A stretch of DNA of 64,000 nt from Nocardioides exalbidus (GTDB lineage: Bacteria; Actinomycetota; Actinomycetes; Propionibacteriales; Nocardioidaceae): the NCBI RefSeq assembly GCF_900105585.1, contig NZ_FNRT01000002.1, positions 4,154,001-4,218,000 on the forward strand, given 5' to 3'. The translations under genes were made by a program, and so were the position numbers. The notes below the pieces were generated by a model. It saw only the letters and a program-made list of their open reading frames with translations. It searched no databases and was not told the origin of the DNA. Shown here piece by piece: positions 1 to 7,204 of this stretch (position 1 is the first letter of the stretch; every line of letters starts with the position of its first letter).

Positions 1-251
1 TCGACCTTCGCGATGGCCGCGCGGGCGATCTCGATCCGGGTGCCGGCGGCGATCTCGAGCGTCGCCCGGTCGTCGTCGATCGAGGTGACGGTGCCGAAGA
101 TGCCGGACGACATCATGACCCGCTGGCCGACCTCGATGCTGCTCTGCAGGGCAGCGACCTCCTTGGCCCGGCGCTGCTGGGGACGGATCCCCACGAAGTA
201 GAAGAGGGCGAGGATGGCGGCGAGGGGCAGAAGCGCGGCGAGGTCGTTCAC
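1..251 (-). CDS. yajC: YajC preprotein translocase subunit (3' end outside window)
   Basis: YajC is the small single-pass membrane partner of SecDF in the Sec translocase. The visible part starts at a GTG (251-249) and begins MNDLAALLPLAAILALFYFV, a hydrophobic N-terminal membrane segment. It is followed by IRPQQQRRAK, the conserved YajC basic motif, and a small soluble domain (VGQRVMMSSGIFGTVTSIDD). The gene runs off the left edge, so the C-terminal end is missing. It lies about 110 bp downstream of ruvB, the usual ruvCAB-yajC-secDF order. The family assignment is strong; the start is supported by the GGAGA sequence just upstream. Confidence 0.9.
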   Translation of the reverse strand, partial: MNDLAALLPLAAILALFYFVGIRPQQRRAKEVAALQSSIEVGQRVMMSSGIFGTVTSIDDDRATLEIAAGTRIEIARAAIAKV

Positions 252-360
252 GGCAGGGTCTCCTAGGGGTCGGGGGAGATCATGGGTCTGGTCGGCGTGT
301 GCCTGAGCCCGTGGAGTCTACGGGGCGGCCCGCGCCCGGCCCATCCTCCGTCGGTCGCCC

Positions 361-1446
361 TCAGTCGTCGAAGAGCGTGGAGTCGACCGTGGGCATCGGC
401 GGAGGCGTCAGCCCGAGGTGGTGCCACGCAGCGGGCGTCGCGACGCGACCCCGCGGCGTCCGGGCGAGGAAGCCGTTGCGGACCAGGAACGGCTCGGCGA
501 CCTCCTCGACGGTCTCGCGCTCCTCGCCCACGGCGACGGCCAGGGTGGAGACGCCGACCGGTCCCCCGCCGAAACGGCGGCACAGCACGTCGAGCACGGC
601 CCGGTCGAGGCGGTCGAGGCCGGACTCGTCGACCTCGAACAGCTCGAGCGCGGCCTGCGCGACCGGCAGCGTGAGGACGCCGTCGGCGCGGACCTGGGCG
701 TAGTCGCGGACGCGGCGCAGCAGCCGGTTGGCGATGCGGGGCGTGCCGCGCGAGCGACCGGCGATCTCCTTCGACCCCTCGGCCGTGAGGTGCACGCCGA
801 GGAGGCCGGCGCTGCGGTGGACGATGCGGTCGAGCTCGTGGGGCTCGTAGAACTCGAGGTGGGCGGTGAAGCCGAACCGGTCGCGCAGCGGGCCCGGCAG
901 GAGGCCGGCGCGGGTGGTGGCGCCGACGAGGGTGAAGGGCGGGATCTCCAGCGGGATCGCGGTGGCCCCGGGGCCCTTGCCGATGACGACGTCGACCCGG
1001 AAGTCCTCCATCGCCATGTAGAGCATCTCCTCGGCGGGGCGCGACATCCGGTGGATCTCGTCGACGAAGAGGACGTCGTTCTCGTTGAGGCCCGACAGGA
1101 TCGCGGCGAGGTCGCCGGCATGGGTGATGGCCGGTCCGCTCGTGAGGCGGAGCGGGGTGCTCATCTCGGCGGCGATGATCATCGCCAGCGTGGTCTTGCC
1201 GAGCCCCGGCGGGCCGGACAGCAGGACGTGGTCGGGCGCCCGGCCACGACGACGGGCGGCCTCGAGGACCAGCCCCAGCTGGTCGCGCACGCGCACCTGC
1301 CCGACCACCTCGTCGAGCGTCTTGGGGCGCAGCGCCGCCTCGACCGCGCGCTCGTCGTTGTCGGCGTCGGCGTCGGTGAGCCGCTGGAGGTGGGCGTGCT
1401 CGGCCGCCGTCAGCTCGACGTCCTCGTCGGTGTCGTCCCAGTTCAT
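361..1446 (-). CDS. ruvB: Holliday junction branch-migration ATPase RuvB
   Basis: RuvB is the hexameric AAA+ motor that drives Holliday junction branch migration with RuvA. The 361-aa product has Walker A GPPGLGKT (residues 78-85), Walker B DEIH (129-132), the sensor/arginine-finger segment GATTRAG, and the C-terminal winged-helix RuvB domain ending DSTLFDD. There is a 40-residue acidic N-terminal extension before the RPKTLDEVVGQ motif where RuvB proteins normally begin. The gene starts 7 bp after ruvA ends, so it is part of the ruvC-ruvA-ruvB operon. The length is typical and all motifs are intact. Confidence 0.97.
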   Translation of the reverse strand: MNWDDTDEDVELTAAEHAHLQRLTDADADNDERAVEAALRPKTLDEVVGQVRVRDQLGLVLEAARRRGRAPDHVLLSGPPGLGKTTLAMIIAAEMSTPLRLTSGPAITHAGDLAAILSGLNENDVLFVDEIHRMSRPAEEMLYMAMEDFRVDVVIGKGPGATAIPLEIPPFTLVGATTRAGLLPGPLRDRFGFTAHLEFYEPHELDRIVHRSAGLLGVHLTAEGSKEIAGRSRGTPRIANRLLRRVRDYAQVRADGVLTLPVAQAALELFEVDESGLDRLDRAVLDVLCRRFGGGPVGVSTLAVAVGEERETVEEVAEPFLVRNGFLARTPRGRVATPAAWHHLGLTPPPMPTVDSTLFDD

Positions 1447-1453
1447 CGCTGGC

Positions 1454-2053
1454 TCACGCCTTGCTCAGGGTGCGCAGCGCGGCGCGCAGGAGGGCGCCCA
1501 CGTCGGGCCGGTCGCCCGCGTCGGGGGCCACGGCCTCGACGGCCTTCTCCGACTCCTTGGCCGACCAGCCGAGGCCGACGAGCCCCTGCTGGACCTGGTC
1601 GCGCCACGCGTCGTGATGCGGGAGGCTCGCGGCCGGCTGGTGGACGCCGACCGGAGGCCCGATGCGGTCCTTGAGCTCGAGGATGATCCGCTGCGCACCC
1701 TTCTGGCCGATGCCCGGGACCCGGGTGAGCGCCTTGACGTCCTCGGTGGTGATCGCCCGGCGCACGTCGTCGGGGCTCATGACCGCGACGATCGCCTGGG
1801 CGACCTTGGGTCCGACCCCGGAGGCGGTCTGCACGATCTCGAAGATCGACTTCTCGTCGTCGTCGAGGAAGCCGAAGACCGTCAGGCTGTCCTCGCGCAC
1901 GACCATGCTGGTGGGCAGCGTCGCCGGCTGGCCGACGCGCAGGGTGGCCAGCGTCCCGGGCGTGCACATCAGCTCGAGCCCGACTCCCCCGACCTCGAGG
2001 ACGGCGCTGTTGAGGGTGACGGCGGCGACCTCGCCGCGGACGAAGGCGATCAT
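1454..2053 (-). CDS. ruvA: Holliday junction-binding protein RuvA
   Basis: RuvA tetramers hold the four-way junction and load RuvB. The 199-aa product has the N-terminal OB fold (MIAFVRGEVAAV), the two helix-hairpin-helix motifs (SGVGPKVAQAI and VPGIGQKGAQRI) and the C-terminal RuvB-binding domain (VGLGWSAKESEKAVEAV). The start was chosen at ATG 2053, which overlaps the ruvC stop as ATGA (2050-2053). The open frame continues upstream through ruvC, but that part is shadow sequence. Translational coupling with ruvC and ruvB is likely. Confidence 0.97.
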   Translation of the reverse strand: MIAFVRGEVAAVTLNSAVLEVGGVGLELMCTPGTLATLRVGQPATLPTSMVVREDSLTVFGFLDDDEKSIFEIVQTASGVGPKVAQAIVAVMSPDDVRRAITTEDVKALTRVPGIGQKGAQRIILELKDRIGPPVGVHQPAASLPHHDAWRDQVQQGLVGLGWSAKESEKAVEAVAPDAGDRPDVGALLRAALRTLSKA

Positions 2054-2610
2054 CGGGTCCTCATCTTCTGCTTCTGGGCCCTCACCAGGGCCTGCTGCTG
2101 GGCCACGGCGGCCTCGAGCCGGTTGCTGGCCGAGCCGCGCCAGACGTGGGTGATGGCGAGCGCGAGCGCGTCGGCGGCGTCGGCGGGCTTCGGCAGCTCG
2201 GTGAGCCGCAGGATCCGCACCACCATCGCCCCGACCTGCGCCTTGTCGGCACGACCGTTGCCGGACACCGCGGCCTTGACCTCGCTGGGCGTGTGCATCG
2301 CGATCGGCAGCCCCCGCCGGGCCGCGACCACCAGGGCGATGCCGCTCGCCTGGGCGGTGCCCATGATGGTGCTCGAGTCGGACCGGGCGAAGACCCGCTC
2401 CACCGCCACCGCGTCGGGCCGGTGCTCGTCGAGCCAGGCGTCGAGGCCCTTCTCGATGGTGACCAGCCGCTCCGCGACCGGGAGGTCGGAGCTCGTGCGG
2501 ATCACGCCGACGTCGACCATCGACAGCGGGCGCCCGACGCTGCCGTCGACCACGCCGACGCCGCACCGGGTCAGGCCGGGGTCGATGCCGAGCACCCGCA
2601 CGCGCCTCAC
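2050..2610 (-). CDS. ruvC: Crossover junction endodeoxyribonuclease RuvC
   Basis: RuvC is the dimeric nuclease that resolves Holliday junctions. The 186-aa product starts MRRVRVLGIDPGLTRCG and carries the catalytic acidic residues D10 (GIDPG), E71 (VERVF), and D144 and D147 (PADAADALALAITH). It is the first gene of ruvC-ruvA-ruvB. A LexA-type palindrome lies 28-41 bp upstream, so the operon is probably SOS-induced. The usual upstream neighbour yebC is displaced here by the DUF559 cassette at 2754-4118. Confidence 0.97.
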   Translation of the reverse strand: MRRVRVLGIDPGLTRCGVGVVDGSVGRPLSMVDVGVIRTSSDLPVAERLVTIEKGLDAWLDEHRPDAVAVERVFARSDSSTIMGTAQASGIALVVAARRGLPIAMHTPSEVKAAVSGNGRADKAQVGAMVVRILRLTELPKPADAADALALAITHVWRGSASNRLEAAVAQQQALVRAQKQKMRTR

Positions 2611-2637
2611 CCTCCGCCTCGCACTGACCGGTCCGTC

Positions 2638-2651
2638 CGAACATGTGTTCG
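2638..2651 (-). promoter_or_regulatory. LexA/SOS box upstream of ruvCAB
   Basis: The sequence CGAACATGTGTTCG has perfect 5-bp arms CGAAC/GTTCG around a 4-bp centre. It matches 10 of the 12 fixed bases of the actinobacterial SOS consensus TCGAAC-N4-GTTCGA. It lies 28 bp upstream of the ruvC start. SOS control of ruv genes is common in bacteria, so this placement is biologically sensible. LexA binding itself is inferred. Confidence 0.75.
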
Positions 2652-2753
2652 TGCGGTCACGCTATCCCGCGGCGGATGCGGGACGGCGTACGACACGCGG
2701 CGCGGCGCGGCTGGCGCGGTCAGCGCCCGCCAGCCCCGTGCCGGGCGCCGAGC

Positions 2754-2831
2754 CGCTGTAACGCCGGGTTGGCGCTTGTAGGCACCCCCTCCGGAGATGG
2801 GTAGAACAAGCAACAACCGGGCGTTGCAGCG
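2754..2831. repeat. 78-bp palindromic repeat, copy 1
   Basis: This is a long imperfect palindrome. The outer arms are CGCTGTAACGCCGGGTT on the left and AACCGGGCGTTGCAGCG on the right, and the inner arms are GCTTGT/ACAAGC. The 26-nt centre contains the small palindrome CTCCGGAG. It is nearly identical to copy 2 at 4041-4118 and in the same orientation, but its right arm carries substitutions that weaken pairing. The two copies bracket the DUF559 gene. Confidence 0.9.
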
Positions 2832-2856
2832 GGCGCTGGCTCTGGGCGATCGACCC

Positions 2857-2893
2857 AGGAGCGGGCCAGGAGCGGGCCAGGAGCGGGCCAGGA
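2857..2893. repeat. 11-bp tandem repeat (3.3 copies)
   Basis: Three perfect head-to-tail copies of AGGAGCGGGCC (2857-2867, 2868-2878, 2879-2889) are followed by a partial unit. They sit in the noncoding leader between palindrome copy 1 and the DUF559 gene. No function is apparent. A repeat like this could vary in copy number among strains. Confidence 0.8.
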
Positions 2894-2983
2894 ATCATCC
2901 ACAGGAGCGCAGCCCGACGCGTTCTCCACAGGGCCGGACGTGCGGGAGCGCGTGGTGGCGGCGCGGCAGGTCATCGTCGTGCG

Positions 2984-3982
2984 ATGTACCTGCCCGCCTT
3001 CGCACTGATGCACCGCCAACACGGCCTGGTCAGCCACCGCCAGCTGGCCATCCTCGGACTGGTCCGCAGCGACATCGAGCGGCTGGTCCGCTCGGGGCGA
3101 CTCGTCCGGGTCCGACGCGGCGTGTACGCCGATGGCGAGGCGTGGGCAGCGGCTGAGCCGTATCGAGCACGTCCCCTGCTGCGAGTGCGCGCAGCCGCGA
3201 TCAGCCTGCAAGCACCTGCCTACGCGTTCAGCCACGACTCGTCGAGCATCGCGCTGGAGATGGGTGCTCCTTCCCCGACCACGGCACTGGTCCACGTCAC
3301 GCGCCGCAAGGTGCACGGCGACGCGGAGCGAGCAGGGGTCAAGCACCACCGGGCGCCGTTCCAGGACCAGGACACCTTGGACGTCGAGGGACTGCGGATC
3401 CTCGGGCCTGCTCGTACGGCGCTGGACATGGCTCGTGAGCACGGCCGCGCGGCGGGACTGGCCGCGTGCGACGCCGCGCTGAGGCGCGGGGTGACCCGCC
3501 AACAGCTGCGGAACGTGCTCGAGGAGATGTCGTGCTGGCCGGGCTCCACTGTCATGCGGTGGTGCACCGAGCATGCCGACCCCGGCGCCGAGAGCTATCT
3601 GGAGTCGCAGGGCCGCGAGCTCGTTCTCGAGCTCGGCATCGGTCGGCCGCGCACCCAGCTCGGACTCGGCGACGGTCGTCGCGAGGTGTGGGTCGACTTC
3701 CACGTGGGTCGGCAGATGTTCGAGGTCGACGGGCTCGGGAAGTACCCCGACGATCCCGCGAAAGCGCGAGCCGCGCTGCGCAAGGAGAAGGACCGCCAGG
3801 ACTTCATCAGCGGCTTCAAGCTGGGCGTCGCTCGGATCACGGCGTACGACTGTGGCCCGGGGCGGGCTGCCGCACTGGCGCGGCTGCGGCGCGAGCATGC
3901 CGAGACGTGCCGTCTGTTCGGGACCGCGATCGACGACCTTGCCCCCTACATCCTCGCGCCCGAGCGCCGGCGCTCCGCCTGA
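2984..3982 (+). CDS. AbiEi-like HTH / DUF559 (PD-(D/E)XK-like) protein
   Basis: This 332-aa protein has an N-terminal winged-helix segment of the AbiEi antitoxin type (HGLVSHRQLAILGLVRSDIE, then a GRLVRVRRGVYA wing, residues 13-49). A central AbiEi C-domain-like part follows. The C-terminal domain resembles DUF559/Vsr-fold nucleases: E203 or E207 (GAESYLES), D238 in WVDFH and E247 in FEVDG could form an E-D-ExD catalytic set. Such proteins are common in actinobacterial accessory DNA, often annotated as AbiEi-family antitoxins, but no toxin partner is adjacent here. The gene is on the strand opposite its neighbours and lies between two direct copies of a 78-bp palindrome. No clear ribosome site precedes ATG 2984, so the start is uncertain. 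The function is not known. Confidence 0.75.
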   Translation: MYLPAFALMHRQHGLVSHRQLAILGLVRSDIERLVRSGRLVRVRRGVYADGEAWAAAEPYRARPLLRVRAAAISLQAPAYAFSHDSSSIALEMGAPSPTTALVHVTRRKVHGDAERAGVKHHRAPFQDQDTLDVEGLRILGPARTALDMAREHGRAAGLAACDAALRRGVTRQQLRNVLEEMSCWPGSTVMRWCTEHADPGAESYLESQGRELVLELGIGRPRTQLGLGDGRREVWVDFHVGRQMFEVDGLGKYPDDPAKARAALRKEKDRQDFISGFKLGVARITAYDCGPGRAAALARLRREHAETCRLFGTAIDDLAPYILAPERRRSA

Positions 3983-4040
3983 GAGGCGTACCTCCGCGCC
4001 GACTCGCCGACCCTCCTACTGGCGGTCTGGCGGCAGCACG

Positions 4041-4118
4041 CGCTGTAACGCCGGGTTGCCGCTTGTAGGCACCCCCTCCGGAGATGGGTAGAACAAGCAC
4101 TAACCCGGCGTTACAGCG
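4041..4118. repeat. 78-bp palindromic repeat, copy 2
   Basis: This copy has a perfect 17-bp terminal inverted repeat, CGCTGTAACGCCGGGTT with AACCCGGCGTTACAGCG. After a 3-bp mismatch come inner arms GCTTGT/ACAAGC and a loop containing CTCCGGAG. It is the same length and orientation as copy 1 (2754-2831). It ends 13 bp before the yebC stop codon. The strong pairing suggests a cruciform or RNA hairpin, and it could also act as a terminator between the convergent DUF559 gene and yebC. It resembles a REP or MITE-type element. Confidence 0.92.
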
Positions 4119-4131
4119 GCGAGCCGGACGC

Positions 4132-4917
4132 TCAGGCGTCGGCTTCCTCGAGCTCGGCCATCACGTCGGCGGGGATGTCGACGTTGGTGAAGACGTCCTG
4201 CACGTCGTCGAGGTCCTCGAGCGCGTCGAGGAGGTGGAGCACCTTGCCGGCGCCGGCGGCGTCGACCGGGATCTCGAGGCTGGCGACGAACTCCACGTCG
4301 GCGGAGTCGTAGTCGATCCCGGCGTCCTGGAGCGCGGTGCGCACGGCCACCACGTCGGTGGCCTCGCTCTGCACCTGGAAGGCCTCGTCGAGGTCGTTGA
4401 CCTCCTCCGCGCCGGCGTCGAGGGTCGCCTCGAGGACGTCGTCCTCGGTGACCTCACGCACGGTGCCGTCGTGGTCCTGGGTCTTCGGCACGACGACGAC
4501 ACCCTTGCGCGTGAACAGGCGCGAGACCGACCCCGGGTCGGCCATCGTGCCGCCGTTGCGGGTGACCGCGGTGCGGACCTCCATGGCGGCACGGTTGGTG
4601 TTGTCGGTGAGGCACTCGACGAGGAAGGCGACGCCCTGGGGGCCGTAGACCTCGTAGGAGATCGTCTTGTAGTCGACGCCGCCCGACTCCGCACCGGAGC
4701 CGCGCTTGAGGGCGGAGTCGATGTTCTTGTTGGGGACCGAGCTCTTCTTCGCCTTCTGGATGGCGTCGTAGAGGGTCGGGTTGCCGGCGGGGTCGCCGCC
4801 GCCCTGCTTCGCCGCGACCTCGATGTTCTTGATCAGCTTGGCGAAGAGCTTGCCGCGCTTGGCATCGATCGCGGCCTTCTTGTGCTTGGTCGTTGCCCAC
4901 TTGGAGTGGCCTGACAT
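4132..4917 (-). CDS. yebC: YebC/PmpR family protein (TACO1-like)
   Basis: YebC-family proteins act as translation factors at proline-rich stalls, and some are described as transcriptional regulators. The 261-aa product begins MSGHSKWATTKHKKAAIDAK, the family hallmark. It contains VPNKNIDSALKRGSG, SYEVYGPQGVAFLVECLTDN and a normal acidic C-terminus. It lies downstream of pdxT, as in other actinobacteria. Normally ruvC would follow directly; here palindrome copy 2 and the DUF559 gene intervene. Confidence 0.95.
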   Translation of the reverse strand: MSGHSKWATTKHKKAAIDAKRGKLFAKLIKNIEVAAKQGGGDPAGNPTLYDAIQKAKKSSVPNKNIDSALKRGSGAESGGVDYKTISYEVYGPQGVAFLVECLTDNTNRAAMEVRTAVTRNGGTMADPGSVSRLFTRKGVVVVPKTQDHDGTVREVTEDDVLEATLDAGAEEVNDLDEAFQVQSEATDVVAVRTALQDAGIDYDSADVEFVASLEIPVDAAGAGKVLHLLDALEDLDDVQDVFTNVDIPADVMAELEEADA

Positions 4918-4951
4918 GGGTCCTCTATCTGTCGCGTGTCGTGAGGTGCGG

Positions 4952-5560
4952 TCACCGGACCGAGCGCACCAGGTCCACGAACATGCCGTGGACCCGGTCG
5001 TCGCTGCCGACCTCCGGATGGAACGAGGTCGCCATCAGGGGGCCCTGACGCACCGCGACGATCCTACCCACGGCCGGTCCCGAGCCGACCCGAGCCAGCA
5101 CCTCGACGTCGTCGCCGACCGACTCGACCCACGGCGCACGGATGAAGACCGCCCGCACCGGGTCGGCCAGGCCGTCGACGTCGAGGTCCTCCTCGAACGA
5201 GTCGACCTGGCGGCCGAAGGCGTTGCGGCGCACCGTGATGTGCAGCCCGCCGATGGTCTCCTGGCCCGGCGCACCGTCCTCGATCCGGTCGGCCAGCATG
5301 ATCATCCCGGCGCAGGTCCCGAAGACCGGCAGCCCGCCGGCGACGGCCTCGCGCAGCGGCTCGAGCAGCTCGAAAATCCGGGCCAGCTTGGCCATCGTCG
5401 TGGACTCCCCGCCCGGGACGACGAGGCCGTCGCAGGCCGCGAGCTCACCCGGTCGGCGTACGGAGACCGGGTCCGCGCCCAGCGAGCGCAGGGCTGCGAG
5501 GTGCTCGCGGACGTCGCCCTGGAGGGCGAGCACGCCGATGGTGGGGTGGGCTGCAGGCAC
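4952..5560 (-). CDS. pdxT: Pyridoxal 5'-phosphate synthase glutaminase subunit PdxT
   Basis: PdxT hydrolyses glutamine and channels ammonia to PdxS for vitamin B6 synthesis. The 202-aa product is a class I glutaminase: oxyanion segment GGES (50-53), nucleophile C83 in GTCAGM, and the H181/E183 dyad in SFHPEV. The GTG start at 5560 is preceded by TACCCT and exactly 6 nt, so it is probably leaderless. pdxS lies 48 bp upstream on the same strand with its own promoter. Confidence 0.96.
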   Translation of the reverse strand: MPAAHPTIGVLALQGDVREHLAALRSLGADPVSVRRPGELAACDGLVVPGGESTTMAKLARIFELLEPLREAVAGGLPVFGTCAGMIMLADRIEDGAPGQETIGGLHITVRRNAFGRQVDSFEEDLDVDGLADPVRAVFIRAPWVESVGDDVEVLARVGSGPAVGRIVAVRQGPLMATSFHPEVGSDDRVHGMFVDLVRSVR

Positions 5561-5566
5561 ACCCGG

Positions 5567-5572
5567 AGGGTA
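5567..5572 (-). promoter_or_regulatory. -10 element of leaderless pdxT
   Basis: TACCCT on the minus strand is followed by 6 nt (CCGGGT) and the GTG start. This spacing places the transcription start on the start codon. Inferred from spacing and motif. Confidence 0.55.
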
Positions 5573-5608
5573 GGACCTGCGCGGCTCGGGCCGGGCGAGG
5601 GGTACGGA

Positions 5609-6517
5609 CTACCAGCCGCGCTCGGCGAACTGGATCGACCGGGCGGGCTCGTCGACGTTGATGCCGACCATCGCCTCGCCGAGGCCGCGCGAGACCTTGG
5701 CGACCACGTCGGGGTCGTCGAAGAAGGTCGTCGCCTTGACGATCGCCTCGGCGCGCTGGGCCGGGTTGCCCGACTTGAAGATGCCGGAGCCGACGAAGAC
5801 GCCCTCGGCGCCGAGCTGCATCATCATCGCGGCGTCGGCCGGGGTGGCGATGCCGCCGGCGGTGAAGAGGACGACCGGCAGCTTGCCCGCGACCGCGACC
5901 TCCTTGACCAGCTCGTAGGGCGCCTGCAGCTCCTTGGCCGCGACGTAGAGCTCGTCCTCGGCCATGCCGTGCAGGCGGTTGAGCTCGGCGCGGATGGTGC
6001 GCATGTGGGTGACCGCGTTGGACACGTCACCGGTGCCGGCCTCGCCCTTGGAGCGGATCATCGCCGCGCCCTCGGTGATCCGGCGCAGGGCCTCGCCGAG
6101 GTTGGTCGCGCCGCACACGAAGGGGGCGGTGAACGCCCACTTGTCGATGTGGTTCGTGTAGTCGGCCGGGGTCAGCACCTCGGACTCGTCGATGTAGTCG
6201 ACACCGAGCGACTGGAGCACCTGCGCCTCGGCGAAGTGGCCGATCCGGGCCTTCGCCATCACCGGGATGGAGACGGCCTCGATGATGCCGTCGATCATGT
6301 CGGGGTCGCTCATCCGGGACACGCCGCCCTGGGCGCGGATGTCGGCGGGGACGCGCTCGAGGGCCATGACGGCGACGGCCCCGGCGTCCTCGGCGATCTT
6401 CGCCTGCTCGGCGGTCACCACGTCCATGATCACGCCGCCCTTGAGCATCTCGGCCATGCCGCGCTTCACGCGGCTGGTGCCGTGCTCGAGGGGGGTCTCT
6501 GCAGTCTGCTCAGCCAT
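5609..6517 (-). CDS. pdxS: Pyridoxal 5'-phosphate synthase subunit PdxS
   Basis: PdxS builds PLP from ribose 5-phosphate, glyceraldehyde 3-phosphate and PdxT-derived ammonia in a (beta/alpha)8 barrel that forms dodecamers. The product begins MAEQTAETPL and contains VKRGMAEMLKGGVIMDV. The two catalytic lysines are K89 (PVMAKARIGH) and K157 (IRSKGEAGTG). The open frame extends eight codons further upstream to 6541. ATG 6517 was chosen because TACGAT plus exactly 6 nt precedes it, giving a leaderless start like others in this window. It lies next to pdxT. Confidence 0.96.
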   Translation of the reverse strand: MAEQTAETPLEHGTSRVKRGMAEMLKGGVIMDVVTAEQAKIAEDAGAVAVMALERVPADIRAQGGVSRMSDPDMIDGIIEAVSIPVMAKARIGHFAEAQVLQSLGVDYIDESEVLTPADYTNHIDKWAFTAPFVCGATNLGEALRRITEGAAMIRSKGEAGTGDVSNAVTHMRTIRAELNRLHGMAEDELYVAAKELQAPYELVKEVAVAGKLPVVLFTAGGIATPADAAMMMQLGAEGVFVGSGIFKSGNPAQRAEAIVKATTFFDDPDVVAKVSRGLGEAMVGINVDEPARSIQFAERGW

Positions 6518-6523
6518 GGTCCG

Positions 6524-6529
6524 ATCGTA
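6524..6529 (-). promoter_or_regulatory. -10 element of leaderless pdxS
   Basis: TACGAT on the minus strand lies 6 nt (CGGACC) before ATG 6517. It decides between two in-frame starts, favouring 6517 over 6541. Confidence 0.55.
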
Positions 6530-6551
6530 GTGCGGACTCATCCGAAAGGAG

Positions 6552-6567
6552 GCACCGGGACCGGTGC
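6552..6567 (-). terminator. Hairpin after pgsA-like gene
   Basis: GCACCGG-GA-CCGGTGC is a perfect 7-bp hairpin 5 bp past the pgsA-like stop. It is followed on the minus strand by a pyrimidine tract (CTCCTTTC) but not a full U run. It would separate pgsA transcription from the pdxS promoter. Moderate confidence as a terminator. Confidence 0.5.
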
Positions 6568-6571
6568 TCGA

Positions 6572-7195
6572 TCAGGCCTGCGCGGCCGCGCGGGCGAGCG
6601 CCTGGCGGCGTACGACCCAGATGCGCTGCACCACCGTCACGGTGGCCGCCGCGGCGAGCGCCCACAGCGAGACGTAGAGCAGCCACCACAGGTCGAGCAG
6701 GTCGGCGAAGAAGGCCGGCACGAGCATGCCGACGAGGCGGTCAGGGCGCTCGGCGATGCCGACCTTGGCGTCGTAGCCGAGGTGGTCGGCCTTGGCGCGG
6801 GCGTAGGACGTCACGGCGCCCATCACGAGGATGACGAGGCACAGCACGAGGTAGAGGTGGCTCTCGCGGTGCCAGGCGAAGAAGAGGGCGAGGCCACCGA
6901 AGAGGGCGCCGTCGGCGATGCGGTCCAGCGTCGAGTCGAGGAAGGCGCCGAAGTCGTCCTTGCGCCCCGTCTTGCGGGCCATCGCGCCGTCGATCAGGTC
7001 GCTGAAGACGAAGGCGGTGATGAACAGGACGCCCTGCCACACCCAGCCCTGCGCGAAGAAGAACAGCGCGCCGAAGCTGACGCCGAGCGTGCCGACCAGC
7101 GTCACCACGTCGGGGCTGATGCCCAGGCGGATGAAGAGGTTGATGAAGGGCGCGAGCATGACGCCCTGCCAGAACTGCTTGAACCGATCGAGCAC
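6572..7195 (-). CDS. pgsA: CDP-alcohol phosphatidyltransferase (phosphatidylinositol-phosphate synthase type)
   Basis: This is an integral membrane enzyme that transfers a phosphatidyl group from CDP-diacylglycerol to an alcohol acceptor. The 207-aa product has the full D-x2-DG-x2-AR-x8-G-x3-D-x3-D signature with D66, D69, D87 and D91, and about six hydrophobic segments. In mycobacteria the gene in this setting (near a HIT gene and thrS) is pgsA1, which makes phosphatidylinositol phosphate from inositol 1-phosphate. By synteny this is the likely role. Start is GTG 7195. An inositol monophosphatase-family gene lies 9 bp upstream, probably co-transcribed. The acceptor is inferred. Confidence 0.88.
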   Translation of the reverse strand: MLDRFKQFWQGVMLAPFINLFIRLGISPDVVTLVGTLGVSFGALFFFAQGWVWQGVLFITAFVFSDLIDGAMARKTGRKDDFGAFLDSTLDRIADGALFGGLALFFAWHRESHLYLVLCLVILVMGAVTSYARAKADHLGYDAKVGIAERPDRLVGMLVPAFFADLLDLWWLLYVSLWALAAAATVTVVQRIWVVRRQALARAAAQA

Positions 7196-7204
7196 GGCCG
7201 AAGG

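Noticed and set aside
1085..2761. 558-codon plus-strand frame over ruvB, ruvA and ruvC
   Set aside because: Antisense shadow of the ruv operon with no recognisable domain.
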